A stretch of 64,000 nt of DNA. Source: Saccharomycopsis malanga. Its lineage: Eukaryota; Ascomycota; Saccharomycetes; Ascoideales; Saccharomycopsidaceae. Below the pieces are notes generated by a model, which searched no databases, had not been told where the DNA came from, and saw nothing but the letters and a program-made list of their open reading frames with translations. The position numbers were made by a program, and so were the translations under genes. This document shows, in pieces, positions 1-10,290 of this stretch (positions are counted from its first letter, which is position 1; the number at the start of each line of letters is the position of its first letter). The DNA is taken from contig CP025322.1 of NCBI GenBank assembly GCA_004014935.1, forward strand, positions 2,356,001 through 2,420,000. Direction: 5' to 3'.

Positions 1-92
1 TGTAATATGCAATTGACAGGTGACAAGTGCATTCCATTCATGAACATAGATATATACATTAATCATAGCATTGGGCAAAACTTACATAATCC

Positions 93-692
93 TCACTTGC
101 TCTTCTCTTTCTTCTTTTGTTGAACGTTCCAATTGTATAGCCGGGCAGTGTTGACTTCCATTGTAGTGATATTTTCTCTGAGAAACATCGAGTCCTCCTC
201 GGCGATCTTCAAATTCTTTTTAACAGTGCTCAACTTGTTGGTAAGCAACTCAATCGCTTCTTTTATAGGATACTCCATCATTATGTCTGCTCCTAACCAT
301 AAATACACACTTTGGGTTGGTTCTATTACTGCTTGGCTGTACAATGTGTCATTGAGTTCATAGTTTGTATGCACGGGCTCCTGCAGCTTGTTTTTTTCGT
401 CCAAAAACATGACCATTTCAAGCGATTTTTCAATGTCAGGAATCTTTGTTCGGTATGATGCTGCAGCATTGAGCTTTGATGTTTCCATAAACTTGTATTG
501 CTGGAGACGCTCCTGAAACTTTTGCATCACGTTTTCAAAGTCTACCGTGCTTCTTATTACATCTTCCACCTTCTCCACGAACGGAGCTTGTGGAATTCCT
601 CTAGGGTTCTTTTCAGTAGGTCTGCGGAGCTGTTAGTTGATGTACGGTGACGCGATGAAGACGCACACTTACTTGCTTAATATGTCGGCCAT
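93..692 (-). CDS. PAC10: Prefoldin subunit 3 (Pac10/Gim2), two exons
   Basis: Alpha-type subunit of prefoldin, the cytosolic hexamer that hands nascent actin and tubulin to the chaperonin CCT. I place the CDS at complement(93..621, 673..692), 182 aa. Exon 1 encodes MADILSK and exon 2 continues PTEKNPRGIPQAPFVEKVED, the conserved start of this subunit; GTG at 578 is internal. The 51-nt intron (622..672) has GTAAGT at the donor, AACTAAC as branch point (632-638 on the plus strand) and CCGCAG at the acceptor. The protein is two long helices joined by a short hairpin (YLWLGADIMMEY around the hinge), ending in a basic tail. It is divergent with RPL18. Exon 1 is inferred from splice signals and family similarity. 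Confidence 0.9.
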
Positions 693-1037
693 CGTTGTTC
701 TTTGCTTATCATATATAGTGGTGATATACCGACCATAGTAAAACAGTTGATACTTGAATTACAGTGTCCGGGCTGCTAACCTGTGGCAGTGCACCTCTCG
801 TGTGGCAGTGCGCTTCCTATGTGGCGGTGCTAACATAATAATCACAGGGTCCGCACGTGCATCTCAATAGGGCTATTATGTGACCATTATCGATTGAAAA
901 TTGCACATGTGACAGTGAAAAAGTTTATGGCATCTGCAAGGCTTATTATGGTGGTGAAAATTGGTTAAAAAGAATTTCATTTCAGTATTGTATTATATTT
1001 CACTTGGGGAAACAGGGTAGAGACAAAATAATTGAAC
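693..1037. promoter_or_regulatory. Divergent PAC10/RPL18 promoter with Cbf1- and Tbf1-type sites
   Basis: This 345-bp region lies between two outward-facing genes. It holds CACGTG at 854-859 and TAGGGCTA at 868-875, nine bases apart and about 165-185 bp upstream of the RPL18 start. The first matches Cbf1 E-boxes and the second the TTAGGGCTA core bound by Tbf1. The pair is the known ribosomal-protein promoter signature of yeasts such as Candida albicans. Three imperfect copies of TGTGGCAGTGC lie at about 783-835. Binding is inferred. Confidence 0.55.
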
Positions 1038-1922
1038 ATGGGTAGAGATCATTTCGTCAAACAACACGCTTCCAGTGGTCACCGTGAAGCTCCAAAGTCC
1101 AACAATGTCTATTTGAAATTGTTGGTTAAGCTTTATGCTTTTTTGGCTCGTACGTAATGTAATATCAAGAATAAGCAATTGTTATCAAGAAGTACAGGAC
1201 ATGCAGGAATATTGGGAAGGATTCTATAGCGAGTGAGCAGTATGGTGGGGTTTGGTGTCTGTTTTTATCAATTTTTATACATTTTTATCAACTATTATAT
1301 ATCAATGTTTACATATTTCATTGCAAAACCACCCTAACCTGCTGTTCACTTGCTGCTCCGCTATATCGAAAGATATACCGCGTTGAGCCATCTCGTTCTG
1401 CGAGTGCATTTTGTATACTTGATGAAATGTGCGATTTTGAGCAGAGTGAACATCATTACTAACAAACTTATAGGTAGAACCGATGCTCCATTCAACAAGG
1501 TCATCTTGAAATCTTTGTTCTTGTCCAAGATCAACAGACCTCCAGTGTCCATTTCCAGAATTGCCAGAGCTTTGGGTCAAAAGGGAGCTTCTGAGAAGAC
1601 CATTGTTGTTGTTGGTACCGTTACCGACGACAACAGACTTCTCGAATTCCCAAAGGCTACTGTTGCTGCTTTGAGATTCACTGCTGGTGCCAGAGCCAAG
1701 ATCTTGAAGGCTGGTGGAGAAACCATCACCTTGGACCAATTGGCTTTGAGAGCTCCAAAGGGTCAAAACACCTTGATCGTCAGAGGCCCAAGAAACGCCA
1801 GAGAGGCCGTTAGACACTTTGGTATGGGTCCACACAAACACAGAGCCCCAAGAATCTTGTCCAAGGGTAGAAAGTTTGAAAGAGCTAGAGGTAGAAGAAG
1901 ATCTAGAGGTTTCAAGGTCTAA
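1038..1922 (+). CDS. RPL18: 60S ribosomal protein eL18 (Rpl18), two exons
   Basis: Protein of the large ribosomal subunit. The CDS is join(1038..1149, 1474..1922), 186 aa, the same length as Saccharomyces Rpl18. Exon 1 encodes [10 protein letters not shown] through [12 protein letters not shown]; exon 2 resumes at [10 protein letters not shown] and ends [10 protein letters not shown], the typical basic C terminus. The 324-nt intron has GTACGT as donor, TACTAAC (1457-1463) as branch point and TTATAG as acceptor. The intron contains a long imperfect stem (about 1223-1255 with 1323-1366) and a GAAA-capped hairpin near 1372. In S. cerevisiae the RPL18A intron is an Rnt1 target, so the stem may be regulatory. 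Codon use is strongly biased, as expected for high expression. An ATG at 1350 belongs to the intron and is not the start. Confidence 0.96.
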
Positions 1923-3665
1923 GCTTTTTGAGTTTGTCCTATCTTTTAGTCATTTGTACAAATTAATTCATAATTGTTTGTTCTTATTACTTATTTGTAT
2001 TATCGTAGTGGAGGAGATTTGAATTTGCTGGCTTTATCGGAAAATTCATGGATTCGTAGAGGTGAATGTAAAGAACGGTTTGGTTGTCTGCTATTTTTTG
2101 ACAAATATTACTTTTTAATAAAAATTGAGCAAGTTTTGAATTTAAAAGTCTTCAAAAATGATCATTAGTATTGATATTGCGTGAACAGTGTTTGGTTGTT
2201 TGCTATTGTGGGTATATAGATATGATATTTGGTTATTTTCGGCAAAGTATTTTAGTTGGGGCCATCAGTGAGTTATTCTACAGTTTATTAAGTAAAAATG
2301 ACTATTTAGTTTGAATTGACATAATAAAAGTGCAATTTAACTGCCAATTAGCTATAGTTTTGCTTTGATTATTCTTTTCTTAGGCCATTAGGGAACTATT
2401 CTACAGGTCAGTGAATATAAATGACTTGTTTGAATTTATTCAAAAAAATACAATTTGTCTGCCAACTATTGTGTAAAACATAATAAATTGCTCACTCTAT
2501 TTTGTTTAATAAATGGGCCTTTACTTGAATAAGTAAACGCTAACTGTAGATTCAAAGGTAACCAAAATTAATCATTTTATTGATAATTTGAAGAAACCTG
2601 TTTGATTTTTAGCTTTTATTAATACATAGATACGATATTGCACTATTGATGGTAAATATAATTGATTTTGAGCCCATTAGGGAGCTATTGTATAGTTTAA
2701 TAAATAATAATGACTCGATCAGCTTAAATTGAAAAAAAAAATACTGAGTATCTGCAAACCATTGACTAAAAATACTACTTTTACTTAATTTTTTGTTTGA
2801 GAAAATACAATTTATCTACTAATTATTGTTCAAGAAATAATAATTTTGCTCAACCTATTTTGTCCAATACATGGTTCTTTGCTTAATTGGATGAAAGCTG
2901 ATAAAATCATTCATTTCTGAGGCCATTAAAAGCTATTTTACAGTTCTGTAAATAAAAATGACTTGATCTGTTGGGATTTATTTAGTAGAGTTCAATTTAT
3001 CTACTAATTATTGTTTGAAAAATAATAATTTTGTCAATATTTTAATTCTGAGTCCATTAGGGACTATTCTACAGTTCTGTAAATAAAGATGGCGTGATCT
3101 GTTTAAATTTATTTAGTAGAATTCAATTATCTCCTAATTATTGTTTGAAAAATAATAATTTTGTCAACTTTTAGTTCTGAGCCCATTAGGGAGCTATTCT
3201 ACAGTTTGATAAATATAATTGACTTGATCAGTTTGATTTTGTCAAAAAAACAATACATAAATTTATCTGCCAACTATTATTTAAGAAATAAAACTTTTGA
3301 ATAAACAATCTTTTCCACTACACAACTCTTTGCTTAAACGTTAACCCATTTATAAATGCTCTACAGATTATGAAAAAGTCATTCGAAAGTGGCAAAAATT
3401 GCAACAAGGCAGCGCTTACTGTTTTTTACTTTAAACAATTATATATAAACAACTCGTTTTTTTATCTAATATAATATCATTCACCACTAGATATGCTCAT
3501 CTATTACTAGTATATGATGCCCCCCATTTCTTGATACCCCCATTTCGTTCCATCGTCCCATAACCATCACTATAAAGTGGGTACGGTGTTAACTCTCAGA
3601 TTAGCGTTTATGAGATGATATAATACTAGAAACCAGTACTTGAGATAAGGAAATCACGGTATAAA
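1923..3665. repeat. Degenerate tandem repeat downstream of RPL18
   Basis: No gene is seen in this 1.7-kb AT-rich stretch. From about 2250 to 3360 it is built of six or seven diverged copies of a unit of roughly 130-240 bp. Each carries the landmark GGCCATTAGGGAGCTATTCT, then CAGTTTAATAAATAAAAATG-like text and later ATTTATCTGCCAACTATTGT. Landmarks start near 2260, 2383, 2668, 2921, 3051, 3178 and weakly 3343. The spacing varies, so the array has suffered many indels. The last 250 bp form the SEC22 promoter. Confidence 0.7.
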
Positions 3666-4394
3666 ATGGTTAAATCGACTCTTATTTTCCGTTATGATGG
3701 TAGGTGAACTTTGTAGGGCAAGAATTGCCTGCCAATGAGATGAAAAAAAATCACATATAATTTCAATACTAACAAAATAGGGCTTCCATTGTCAGGTTCA
3801 GTTGATGAAGATAGTGACCGAGCGTTACTCAATGAGAAGAAAAATATCAAGTTGTTGATCAAGAAAATAGGCACAAACTCAGAGCCTCAGGCGACCATTG
3901 AGAGCGAGCACTACGCTATACACTATCTTATATCTAACCAGATATTGTATTTTGTAATCACAGACAAGTCGTATCCACGAAAGCTTGCCTTTTCGTACTT
4001 GAACGAGGTTGCCACCGAGTTTTACAACTCCCATGGACAGGAGGCACTCAACAACTTGGCCCTAAGACCATATGCGTATATTAATTTCGACAGTTTCTTG
4101 TCCAAGACTAAAAAAATATATATTGATCAACGAACGCAGTCCAATTTGGACAAAATCAACAACGAGTTGAATGACGTGAAGAAAATAATGTCCAAAAATA
4201 TCGAGGATTTGCTTTATAGAGGCGATTCGTTGGATAAAATGGGCGATTTGTCGAGCTCCTTGAAAGCTGAGTCTGTAAAATACAGAAAAGCCGCCCAGAG
4301 AATCAATTTCGAGCTCTTGATAAGACAATATGCGCCTGTAGCTGTCGTGGGTCTTTTCATTGTCTTCTTAATATGGTATATGTTTTTGAGATAG
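3666..4394 (+). CDS. SEC22: R-SNARE Sec22, ER-Golgi vesicle fusion, two exons
   Basis: Vesicle SNARE that cycles between ER and Golgi and pairs with Sed5, Bet1 and Bos1 (or Ufe1 on the return path). The CDS is join(3666..3699, 3781..4394), 215 aa. Exon 1 encodes MVKSTLIFRYDG and exon 2 continues LPLSGSVDED, matching the longin-domain start; the internal ATG at 3789 would remove the first strand. The longin domain covers about 1-125, the SNARE helix about 130-190 with KIMSKNIEDLLYRGDSLDK and a central Arg, and the C-terminal anchor follows (VAVVGLFIVFLIWYMFLR). The intron is 81 nt (3700..3780), with GTAGGT as donor, TACTAAC (3767-3773) and AATAG. Confidence 0.95.
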
Positions 4395-4971
4395 TTGTGT
4401 GTATTTACTAATATTAATTATTTCAGTGTAAATTGTTGTATAATGTGTAGGTGAATGTTGGTTGTGATGTTTTGCAAATTGGGAATTGTAAATTTCAATT
4501 TGGTTTGTATTTTATTTTGATTTTTGTAATTTATTTCGATTTTTATTTTATCTTTGTATTTCATTTTAGGTTTGCTGTTATATTTCAATATTCTGTATTC
4601 TATTTCAATATCCTGTATTCTATTTCAATATTCTGTATTCTATTTCAATATTTTATCAAAAGGTGCAAGTTTTCTCAAAAATATTGGATATTCTAGTCAT
4701 ACGCTCATTTACTTTTGAATTATTATTCTATATAGTAATTGAAGATATATAATAATTAAGAAATATCATTGCTATTAATAATCTCTAATTTATAAATAAC
4801 ATCTTTACATTTTATTTACTAATTCTTACGAACTAGATTTATCAGGCAATACTCAAGCCATTGACATTTCCTATTTTTGTTATATTTAATAGTCTACACA
4901 GTGGCCTATAGTCGTTGATTACCTTTTAGGCATCTTATTGCTTTAATTCACTTTTTGGAGTATTTTCTATA
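4395..4971. other. AT-rich intergenic DNA with a 20-bp minisatellite
   Basis: No gene is supported between SEC22 and the first A repeat. About four copies of a 20-bp unit, TTCAATATTCTGTATTCTAT, lie at 4574-4655. They create the aromatic-rich open frame at 4451-4696, which is probably not a gene. The rest is AT-rich with no structure I can name. Confidence 0.6.
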
Positions 4972-5270
4972 GTAATAATAACAGTATCTTATATTTCGAG
5001 CCCAGTACATATCACCTTCGTATATACGTAAAACGATTTTGCAAAAATTACTGAAAATTGCCCATTATATGTTTGTTCACCATAATCTTTTTACTCAATC
5101 AATCAAACAGTAAGCTATATTGATTCAAGTCGTCTTTTAAAGAGTTATACTTGCCTGTAAAGTCACGTTCAATATCAACTAAAAATTAAATTGTCCCTTA
5201 GGAATCGAACCTGTTAGATCTTTTTCTCTTTTTTCAAAAGTACTAACCACTGAGCCATCCTGTCCAGCAG
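4972..5270 (-). mobile_element. SINE-like repeat family A, copy A1
   Basis: Nearly full-length copy on the minus strand. The tRNA-like head (near 5268) reads GATGGCTCAGTGGTTAG, an A box, followed by a B-box-like GGTTCGATTCC in degenerate form near 5205. The 3' tail, CTGGGCTCGAAATATAAGAT followed by TTATTATT, ends at about 4972. It lies 72 bp upstream of DCS1, and copy A2 sits beyond the same gene in opposite orientation. Confidence 0.75.
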
Positions 5271-5341
5271 AATCTCAACGCTTTACTACTTGCTAAACTA
5301 ACTGATAGTATATAAAAGTTTCTTATATTTATAAACCACCA

Positions 5342-6259
5342 ATGAGCAGTGAATTAGTAGATCAACTTGCAAGCTTTGTATTTGAAAAAGTTGTTGCTTC
5401 AAGCAGTCAGGAAAAAACATTGGCGATTTTAGGCAGTATAAAGTCTCAACCTGCTATAATCACTTTAGAAAGATTACATTATGAAACATTGTTGATTGAA
5501 CAATCTAAAGACATTGGGCTGGTCCTTGATTTGCAAAAGATTCAATTGTTGGGCCATAATGATATATACAGCTGGTTTACTGGGTTATCAGTCCAAGATT
5601 TGGCCAAAAACCCTACTAATAAGATAAACTTGATATATCCAGCAACTGCCAAACACATTAGCAAGTATCAATCGCAAAAGGTGCACATGGTCACCGAAAC
5701 CCCGGAGATGTACCAGAGCATTGTGAAACCATACATTGGGACAATGAAAGGCGAGAGAATCCAGTGGGTCAAAAACATTTTATTTCACAATGCTGAGGCA
5801 GATTCTGTCTTGTATCGCCAAGCTGATAAGCAGTCTGGCTTCTTATTGTTGCCAGACATGAAATGGGATGGAAAATCTATGGAAAGCCTTTATATCGTCT
5901 GTATTGTGAATAGACAAGATATCTCGTCTCTCAGAGATCTTAACGAGTCACACCTTGAGTGGTTAGAATCTCTTAATAATCAAATACATGAAATTGTACC
6001 GAATTTATTCAACGGCCAGATAAAAAGTGATGAGTTGAGAGTATTCATACATTACCAACCTTCATATTACCATTTCCATATCCATATTGTAAATGCCAAT
6101 CATGATGGCTTGAAAAACGGAATTTCCGCTGGTAAAGCCATTCTTCTTGAAGAAGTTGTTGATAATCTCAGATTTCTAGGTCCAAAGGGTTATCTTAATA
6201 AAAATATCACTTATGCTTTGGGAGAAAATCATGATTTGTGGAAATTACTAAATAATTGA
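5342..6259 (+). CDS. DCS1: Scavenger mRNA cap hydrolase (DcpS/Dcs1)
   Basis: HIT-family pyrophosphatase that hydrolyses m7GpppN left by 3'-to-5' mRNA decay and assists Xrn1; it is cytoplasmic and works as a domain-swapped dimer. The protein is 305 aa, short compared with the roughly 350 aa of Saccharomyces Dcs1. The N-terminal swapped domain covers about 1-120, with YSWFTGL and IYPATAKHISKY. The C-terminal HIT domain carries YYHFHIHIV with the triad H244, H246 and H248 (catalytic His in this motif). The substrate segment WDGKSMESLYIVCIVNR is also typical. The gene is flanked by two A repeats in inverted orientation (4972-5270 and 6456-6778). Saccharomyces has two paralogues (Dcs1, Dcs2); the name here means the family. 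Confidence 0.88.
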   Translation: MSSELVDQLASFVFEKVVASSSQEKTLAILGSIKSQPAIITLERLHYETLLIEQSKDIGLVLDLQKIQLLGHNDIYSWFTGLSVQDLAKNPTNKINLIYPATAKHISKYQSQKVHMVTETPEMYQSIVKPYIGTMKGERIQWVKNILFHNAEADSVLYRQADKQSGFLLLPDMKWDGKSMESLYIVCIVNRQDISSLRDLNESHLEWLESLNNQIHEIVPNLFNGQIKSDELRVFIHYQPSYYHFHIHIVNANHDGLKNGISAGKAILLEEVVDNLRFLGPKGYLNKNITYALGENHDLWKLLNN

Positions 6260-6455
6260 GTAGACATAACCATTGAAGATGATATTGACTAGGGTACATT
6301 GATGTTCAATTTCAAGCTCAAAATTCATTAAATGGTCGATCAATGTCAATAGGCGTAAAAGAAATTATCCAATTGTGTAATCAATACATTTTACAAATGT
6401 TAATGGCGGTAGAAACGAATATATTTGCTCATTTATTAATAAAATGTGTTTCTTT

Positions 6456-6778
6456 GGCCGGATGGCTAAGTGGCGAATGCTCGAAAAGACCTGGCAAGAT
6501 AGTTTAACGGCTAGTAGTCTTGGAAAAGAGAAAAAGGCCTGGCAGGATCGATTCCCAGCTAGGAACAATTTTTACTCGCTGCTCACCTTACAGGCAAGTA
6601 TAACTGTCTAAAAGACGACCTATGTCAATAGCTATCCAATTAATCGAGTAAAAAGATTATGAAAAACAAACATATATTGTGCATTCCTCACCAAGTTTTA
6701 CCAGGTCCCTTTAGGCATAGTGCCTATAAACGGAACTGATATTTACTGGGCTTGAAATATAAGATGTTATATTATGTG
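6456..6778 (+). mobile_element. SINE-like repeat family A, copy A2
   Basis: Full-length plus-strand copy. The head GGCCGGATGGCTAAGTGGCG starts it, a B-box-like GATCGATTCCCAGC follows near 6545, then the family body (ACAGGCAAGTATAACTGTCT, GATTATGA) and the tail TTACTGGGCTTGAAATATAA. The head carries an internal duplication (two CCTGGCA segments), seen also in copies A6, A12 and A16. Confidence 0.75.
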
Positions 6779-6779
6779 T

Positions 6780-7215
6780 TTGAAAAATATTTATAAAAAG
6801 TGTAATCCAAAATTGCACATACTTTATACGAAATGTAAACCATCATAAACTACAATACACACTCCATATTCAATTAAAAATTACAGTAATTATTCACACA
6901 CAATATATCACATTAAAAGTTACCAATTTATATTCTATCAAATAGTATAAATATTCATAAAAAATGTAATCCAAAACCACAGTAAATATCCGTGCAAAAT
7001 ATATTACATTAAAAATTACAATGAATATTCGTACAAAGTATATTCCATTAAAAACGACAAAAAGTATCCACACAATATGCAACCACCAAAAACTACAATG
7101 AATGTCCATAAAAAATATTATCCCAAACGATAGTGAATATCCATACAAAATATATTCCAAAACTACACTCCATACAAAATATATCCCACTGAAAACTACT
7201 CACTCCATACAAAAA
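6780..7215. repeat. Degenerate minisatellite of about 45 bp, downstream of RPL34
   Basis: About ten diverged copies of a unit resembling AATATATTCCATTAAAAACT plus ACAATGAATATCCATACAAA. The repetition gives the open frame at 6894-7160 its regular Tyr/Ile/Phe-rich pattern. It ends about 60 bp from the RPL34 stop codon. Confidence 0.65.
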
Positions 7216-7276
7216 TTAGGTGTCGTAAGATTGTACTATAGAAACGAAGAAAATTTAAATATATTGATCAAACAAT

Positions 7277-8069
7277 TTATTTGCTAGCCTTCTTAGCTTT
7301 CTTAGATTTCTTGGCCTCAGCAGCTTGTTCCTTAGCGGATTGTTCCTTGATGACTCTCTTAACAATCTTTTGTTCTTCGATCAAGAAAGCTCTGATAATT
7401 CTTTCCTTGACAGCGTTGGCAGATCTAGAACCACCATAAGCTCTAGAAACAGTCTTGTGAGTTCTAGAAACAGAGGCGTATTGTCTTGGTCTCAAAGCAG
7501 AGATACCCTTTAATGGAACACCAGTGTCACCACATTTTGGGATGGTACCGGTTTTCTTCAAATGTTGAGCTTTCAAGACACCACCTGGGGTCTTAACAAC
7601 CTTGATTTGGTTGGAACGAGTGTTGTCTAAGAATAGTTAGTATTATGATACATTTAACGGTCTTGGTGCTTGAAAATTGAATAAACTTGGTTTTTTCATG
7701 AAAAAATTAACGACTTGTTGACTGAATTGAATGTTTAATTGATAGTTGAATTCTTAAGATGATAAATTATAATAATTACTTGATCATTATCATTGAGGGT
7801 CTATAATTGATCATTTATAATCCGATTCCACTATAATTACGATTTTCAGATTAATCTCGAACGTTGAACAAATCCACACCACAATAATAACTGATTATTT
7901 GAGATCATTGGCCAAATGCACATCTTAATATTACCAATTCATCACTTAATATTATCCAAATTCGCTTAAAAACATGTATTGACCAACTCCAAGCACTCTT
8001 TTTCTATCCTTCTTGCTTCTCCTGATACATACATGGATTTCTCTTTCTGAAGGTAACTCTTTGAGCCAT
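7277..8069 (-). CDS. RPL34: 60S ribosomal protein eL34 (Rpl34), two exons
   Basis: Protein of the large ribosomal subunit. The CDS is complement(7277..7626, 8033..8069), 128 aa. Exon 1 encodes MAQRVTFRKRNP and the split Tyr codon; exon 2 continues NTRSNQIKVVKTPGGVLKAQ, then the zinc-binding-type segment PKCGDTGVPLKGI and the family hallmark RTHKTVSRAYGGSRSANAVK. The Lys/Ala-rich C terminus is longer than in Saccharomyces (121 aa). The Cys pairs seen in many eL34 are partly lost: the second pair reads SANA. The 406-nt intron (7627..8032) has GTATGT, TACTAAC (7636-7642 on the plus strand) and TTCTTAG. Confidence 0.95.
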
Positions 8070-8584
8070 TTTTACACTATTTTTGTCTGTACTGATCAAC
8101 TCTTCTGTTATATAAAAAGCCTCCAAATTCAATATTTCTTCTGTTAAAATGTTGTAAAGTTGAAAAATTTCACCTCTCACTATCTAACGGCCGGTTACCC
8201 GATGTACAATTTGAATCATGTGACTTGTTCAAGTGAAAATTAACCATGATTGAAACTGTTTTCTCATATGTGACTTGTCTGTGCCCTATATATGAGCACG
8301 TGATATTATTTACAAATGAGAAATGTGAGCCCTAGATTGTTCTCATTTATTTTTGACACATTGAATAGCATGCATGGCGCGCAGATACCCGCATGCGAGA
8401 CAGTTAGATGGGTCCATTGATGACAGTGTTAGGTGCTTGTAAAGATATTTGCAGTGGACAGTTAGCAAGTGCTGGTTATACGTAATAAGATCTGGCGATA
8501 GTAGAATATCAAGAATTTACCTGTATATGTGACGATCAAAAGCTACTTGAGTATCTTAATTCAACGCGTAACATCGCTTGTGAA
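8070..8584. promoter_or_regulatory. RPL34 promoter with Cbf1- and Tbf1-type sites
   Basis: CACGTG lies at 8297-8302 and AGCCCTA (the reverse complement of TAGGGCT) at 8328-8334, about 230-265 bp upstream of the RPL34 start. They are the same two motifs found upstream of RPL18. GGCGCGC and two GCATGC-like words lie at 8372-8397. No other gene is evident here. Confidence 0.5.
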
Positions 8585-9720
8585 TTGCCCAATAACCCTT
8601 TTTCTTTGTGCTTATACACTTTACAAAGAAAGTGGCATATTAGTTGCCAAAACATTCTTTCGAACAGTAAAGATATTTTCTCTTTTCAACTAAAATATGT
8701 CTATATGCCTTACTATTGCCAAGTGGCCAAGTTGGTTGAGTGATCATGCGCCACCATACGCCACGCAATACAAGTGTGGCGTTCCTCACTTTAGGTTTTG
8801 GTACTCGATTCGCGCTGTCGACGTTTTGGAGTTATCATCAAACGTTTTATTGATTTAAATCTATGCTATCCAGGTTATTTTGATTTAAAAAAACGTACCT
8901 CAACATTTTTGATTTTTTTGCTATATTATAGTACTATTTATAATAAAAACAATTAGATTTTCGCATAAATACTTGATATAACGGAAATTTGTCAATTTTG
9001 ACAAAAAGTTGATTCTTTTACATCATATTCTAGAGGCCTCACAACAAACCAAACCGTACAAAAATTATTTTTTTATACTCTTTTAGATCTAGAGTTTTAT
9101 ACCTTGCTCTTTGTTTTAGGAGCTGATTTTTATAAATTACGTAATAGTGAGAAAGTCTCCTTTTGTCGAAAATAACAGATAATTTGTTAAAGGTCGCGTT
9201 TTACGTCTCTCAGAAAGACACCCTTTATTTCTTGACGTTATTTCATATTTTTTGATTGCTTTTAGGTTTATTTGTGATTCATTCAGGATTTTGAATGAGC
9301 ATTAATTTCAAAGAAACGCGTATCTCGAGAGCTAAAAAAAAGTATTTTTTACTATCTATTCTCAAAGGAACTTGTATCTAATAATAATCATTACATATTG
9401 TCAATTTAGCATATTTCGACTTCCACTATACATTGAATATCCTAAGGGGCTCGCTAAAGCGTAATGTGCTTATTAATGAACTTTATACCTCAGTTCTGGA
9501 GAGTCCTTTTTAAAAAACTTTTTTTTTATTCAACTGAAAGTTGTAAATAGTTTAATGGCAGTTTTGCTTTAGATTTTTGTATTTTTGCTGTTCCAGTTTC
9601 TGATTTGCTTTACTACATTCCTCTGGAAGTTGTATATTGACTGTAAATTGGTGATAAATTTTGGCTCTTTTTTTGCCAAAAAAATTATAATATTATATAT
9701 ATTTGTCAAAGTTTAGTTTA
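8585..9720 (+). mobile_element. tRNA-headed long repeat family B, copy B1
   Basis: Longest copy of a family of about 1 kb. A leader ends in ATGCCTTACTATTGCC, followed by a tRNA-like module. Its A box is TGGCCAAGTTGG (8734-8745). A GCGCCAC...GTGTGGCG stem comes next, then the B-box-like TACTCGATTCGCGC near 8803. The body of some 900 bp has no usable reading frame but is shared with copies at 30664, 51370, 58285 and 59181 (for example TATATTATAGTACTATTTAT and the ending GTTGTATATTGACTGTAAAT). Confidence 0.7.
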
Positions 9721-9814
9721 CTGTAAATACCTCTAATATGCACCGCATCCATTAGACTCCAAATATTCACTAATAATTGCAATTACTTGAAAGTATCCAC
9801 CTATACTAACCGTT

Positions 9815-9990
9815 AGGCTGTACGGCTCAGTGCTACTTTCAACCAATTGGGTGAGAAGATAACGATTTACAAGATTATGGTCAGATTCCGATCAACAGAA
9901 CATTATTGGGGTTTCCCCACTGGGCTTCACCAATTTCTCATAGCACGTATATACGAGATTGATATTTATGGGGCTTGACATATATCAATA
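9815..9990 (+). mobile_element. SINE-like repeat family A, copy A3 (head mostly deleted)
   Basis: GTACGGCTCAGTG remains of the A box, joined directly to the distal body (CTTTCAACCAATTGGGTGAG) and the tail TTTATGGGGCTTGACATATA. The B-box segment is missing. Confidence 0.6.
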
Positions 9991-10290
9991 TATCTACCTA
10001 CTACGTATAATATAGAGCGCACGTGACTAATTGGGGACGAGATTATGGTACCAATACAGTGTAGAGGCAATTACCGAGTATATACAGTCTTCACCATTAC
10101 AGGTCATGAGTATTGTATATCCGTTTCGGAATTGTAGAGACCAGAACGTGCTAGAAGGCTCGGCATCTAAATAAATAAGTTCCGAATGGCGTCGGGTATT
10201 TAGAGAGTGTATATATATAGCCCATATTAAAAACATTTGAATAAGAGTGTAGCAAACATAAACAGTAATAAACATTTACATAATAATAAA

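Noticed and set aside
1350-1473. Open frame extending RPL18 upstream of exon 2
   Set aside because: It is intron sequence; the true first exon at 1038-1149 restores the conserved N terminus.
4451-4696. Phe/Ile/Tyr-rich 81-codon frame downstream of SEC22
   Set aside because: Produced by AT-rich DNA and a 20-bp minisatellite; no homologous feature recognised.
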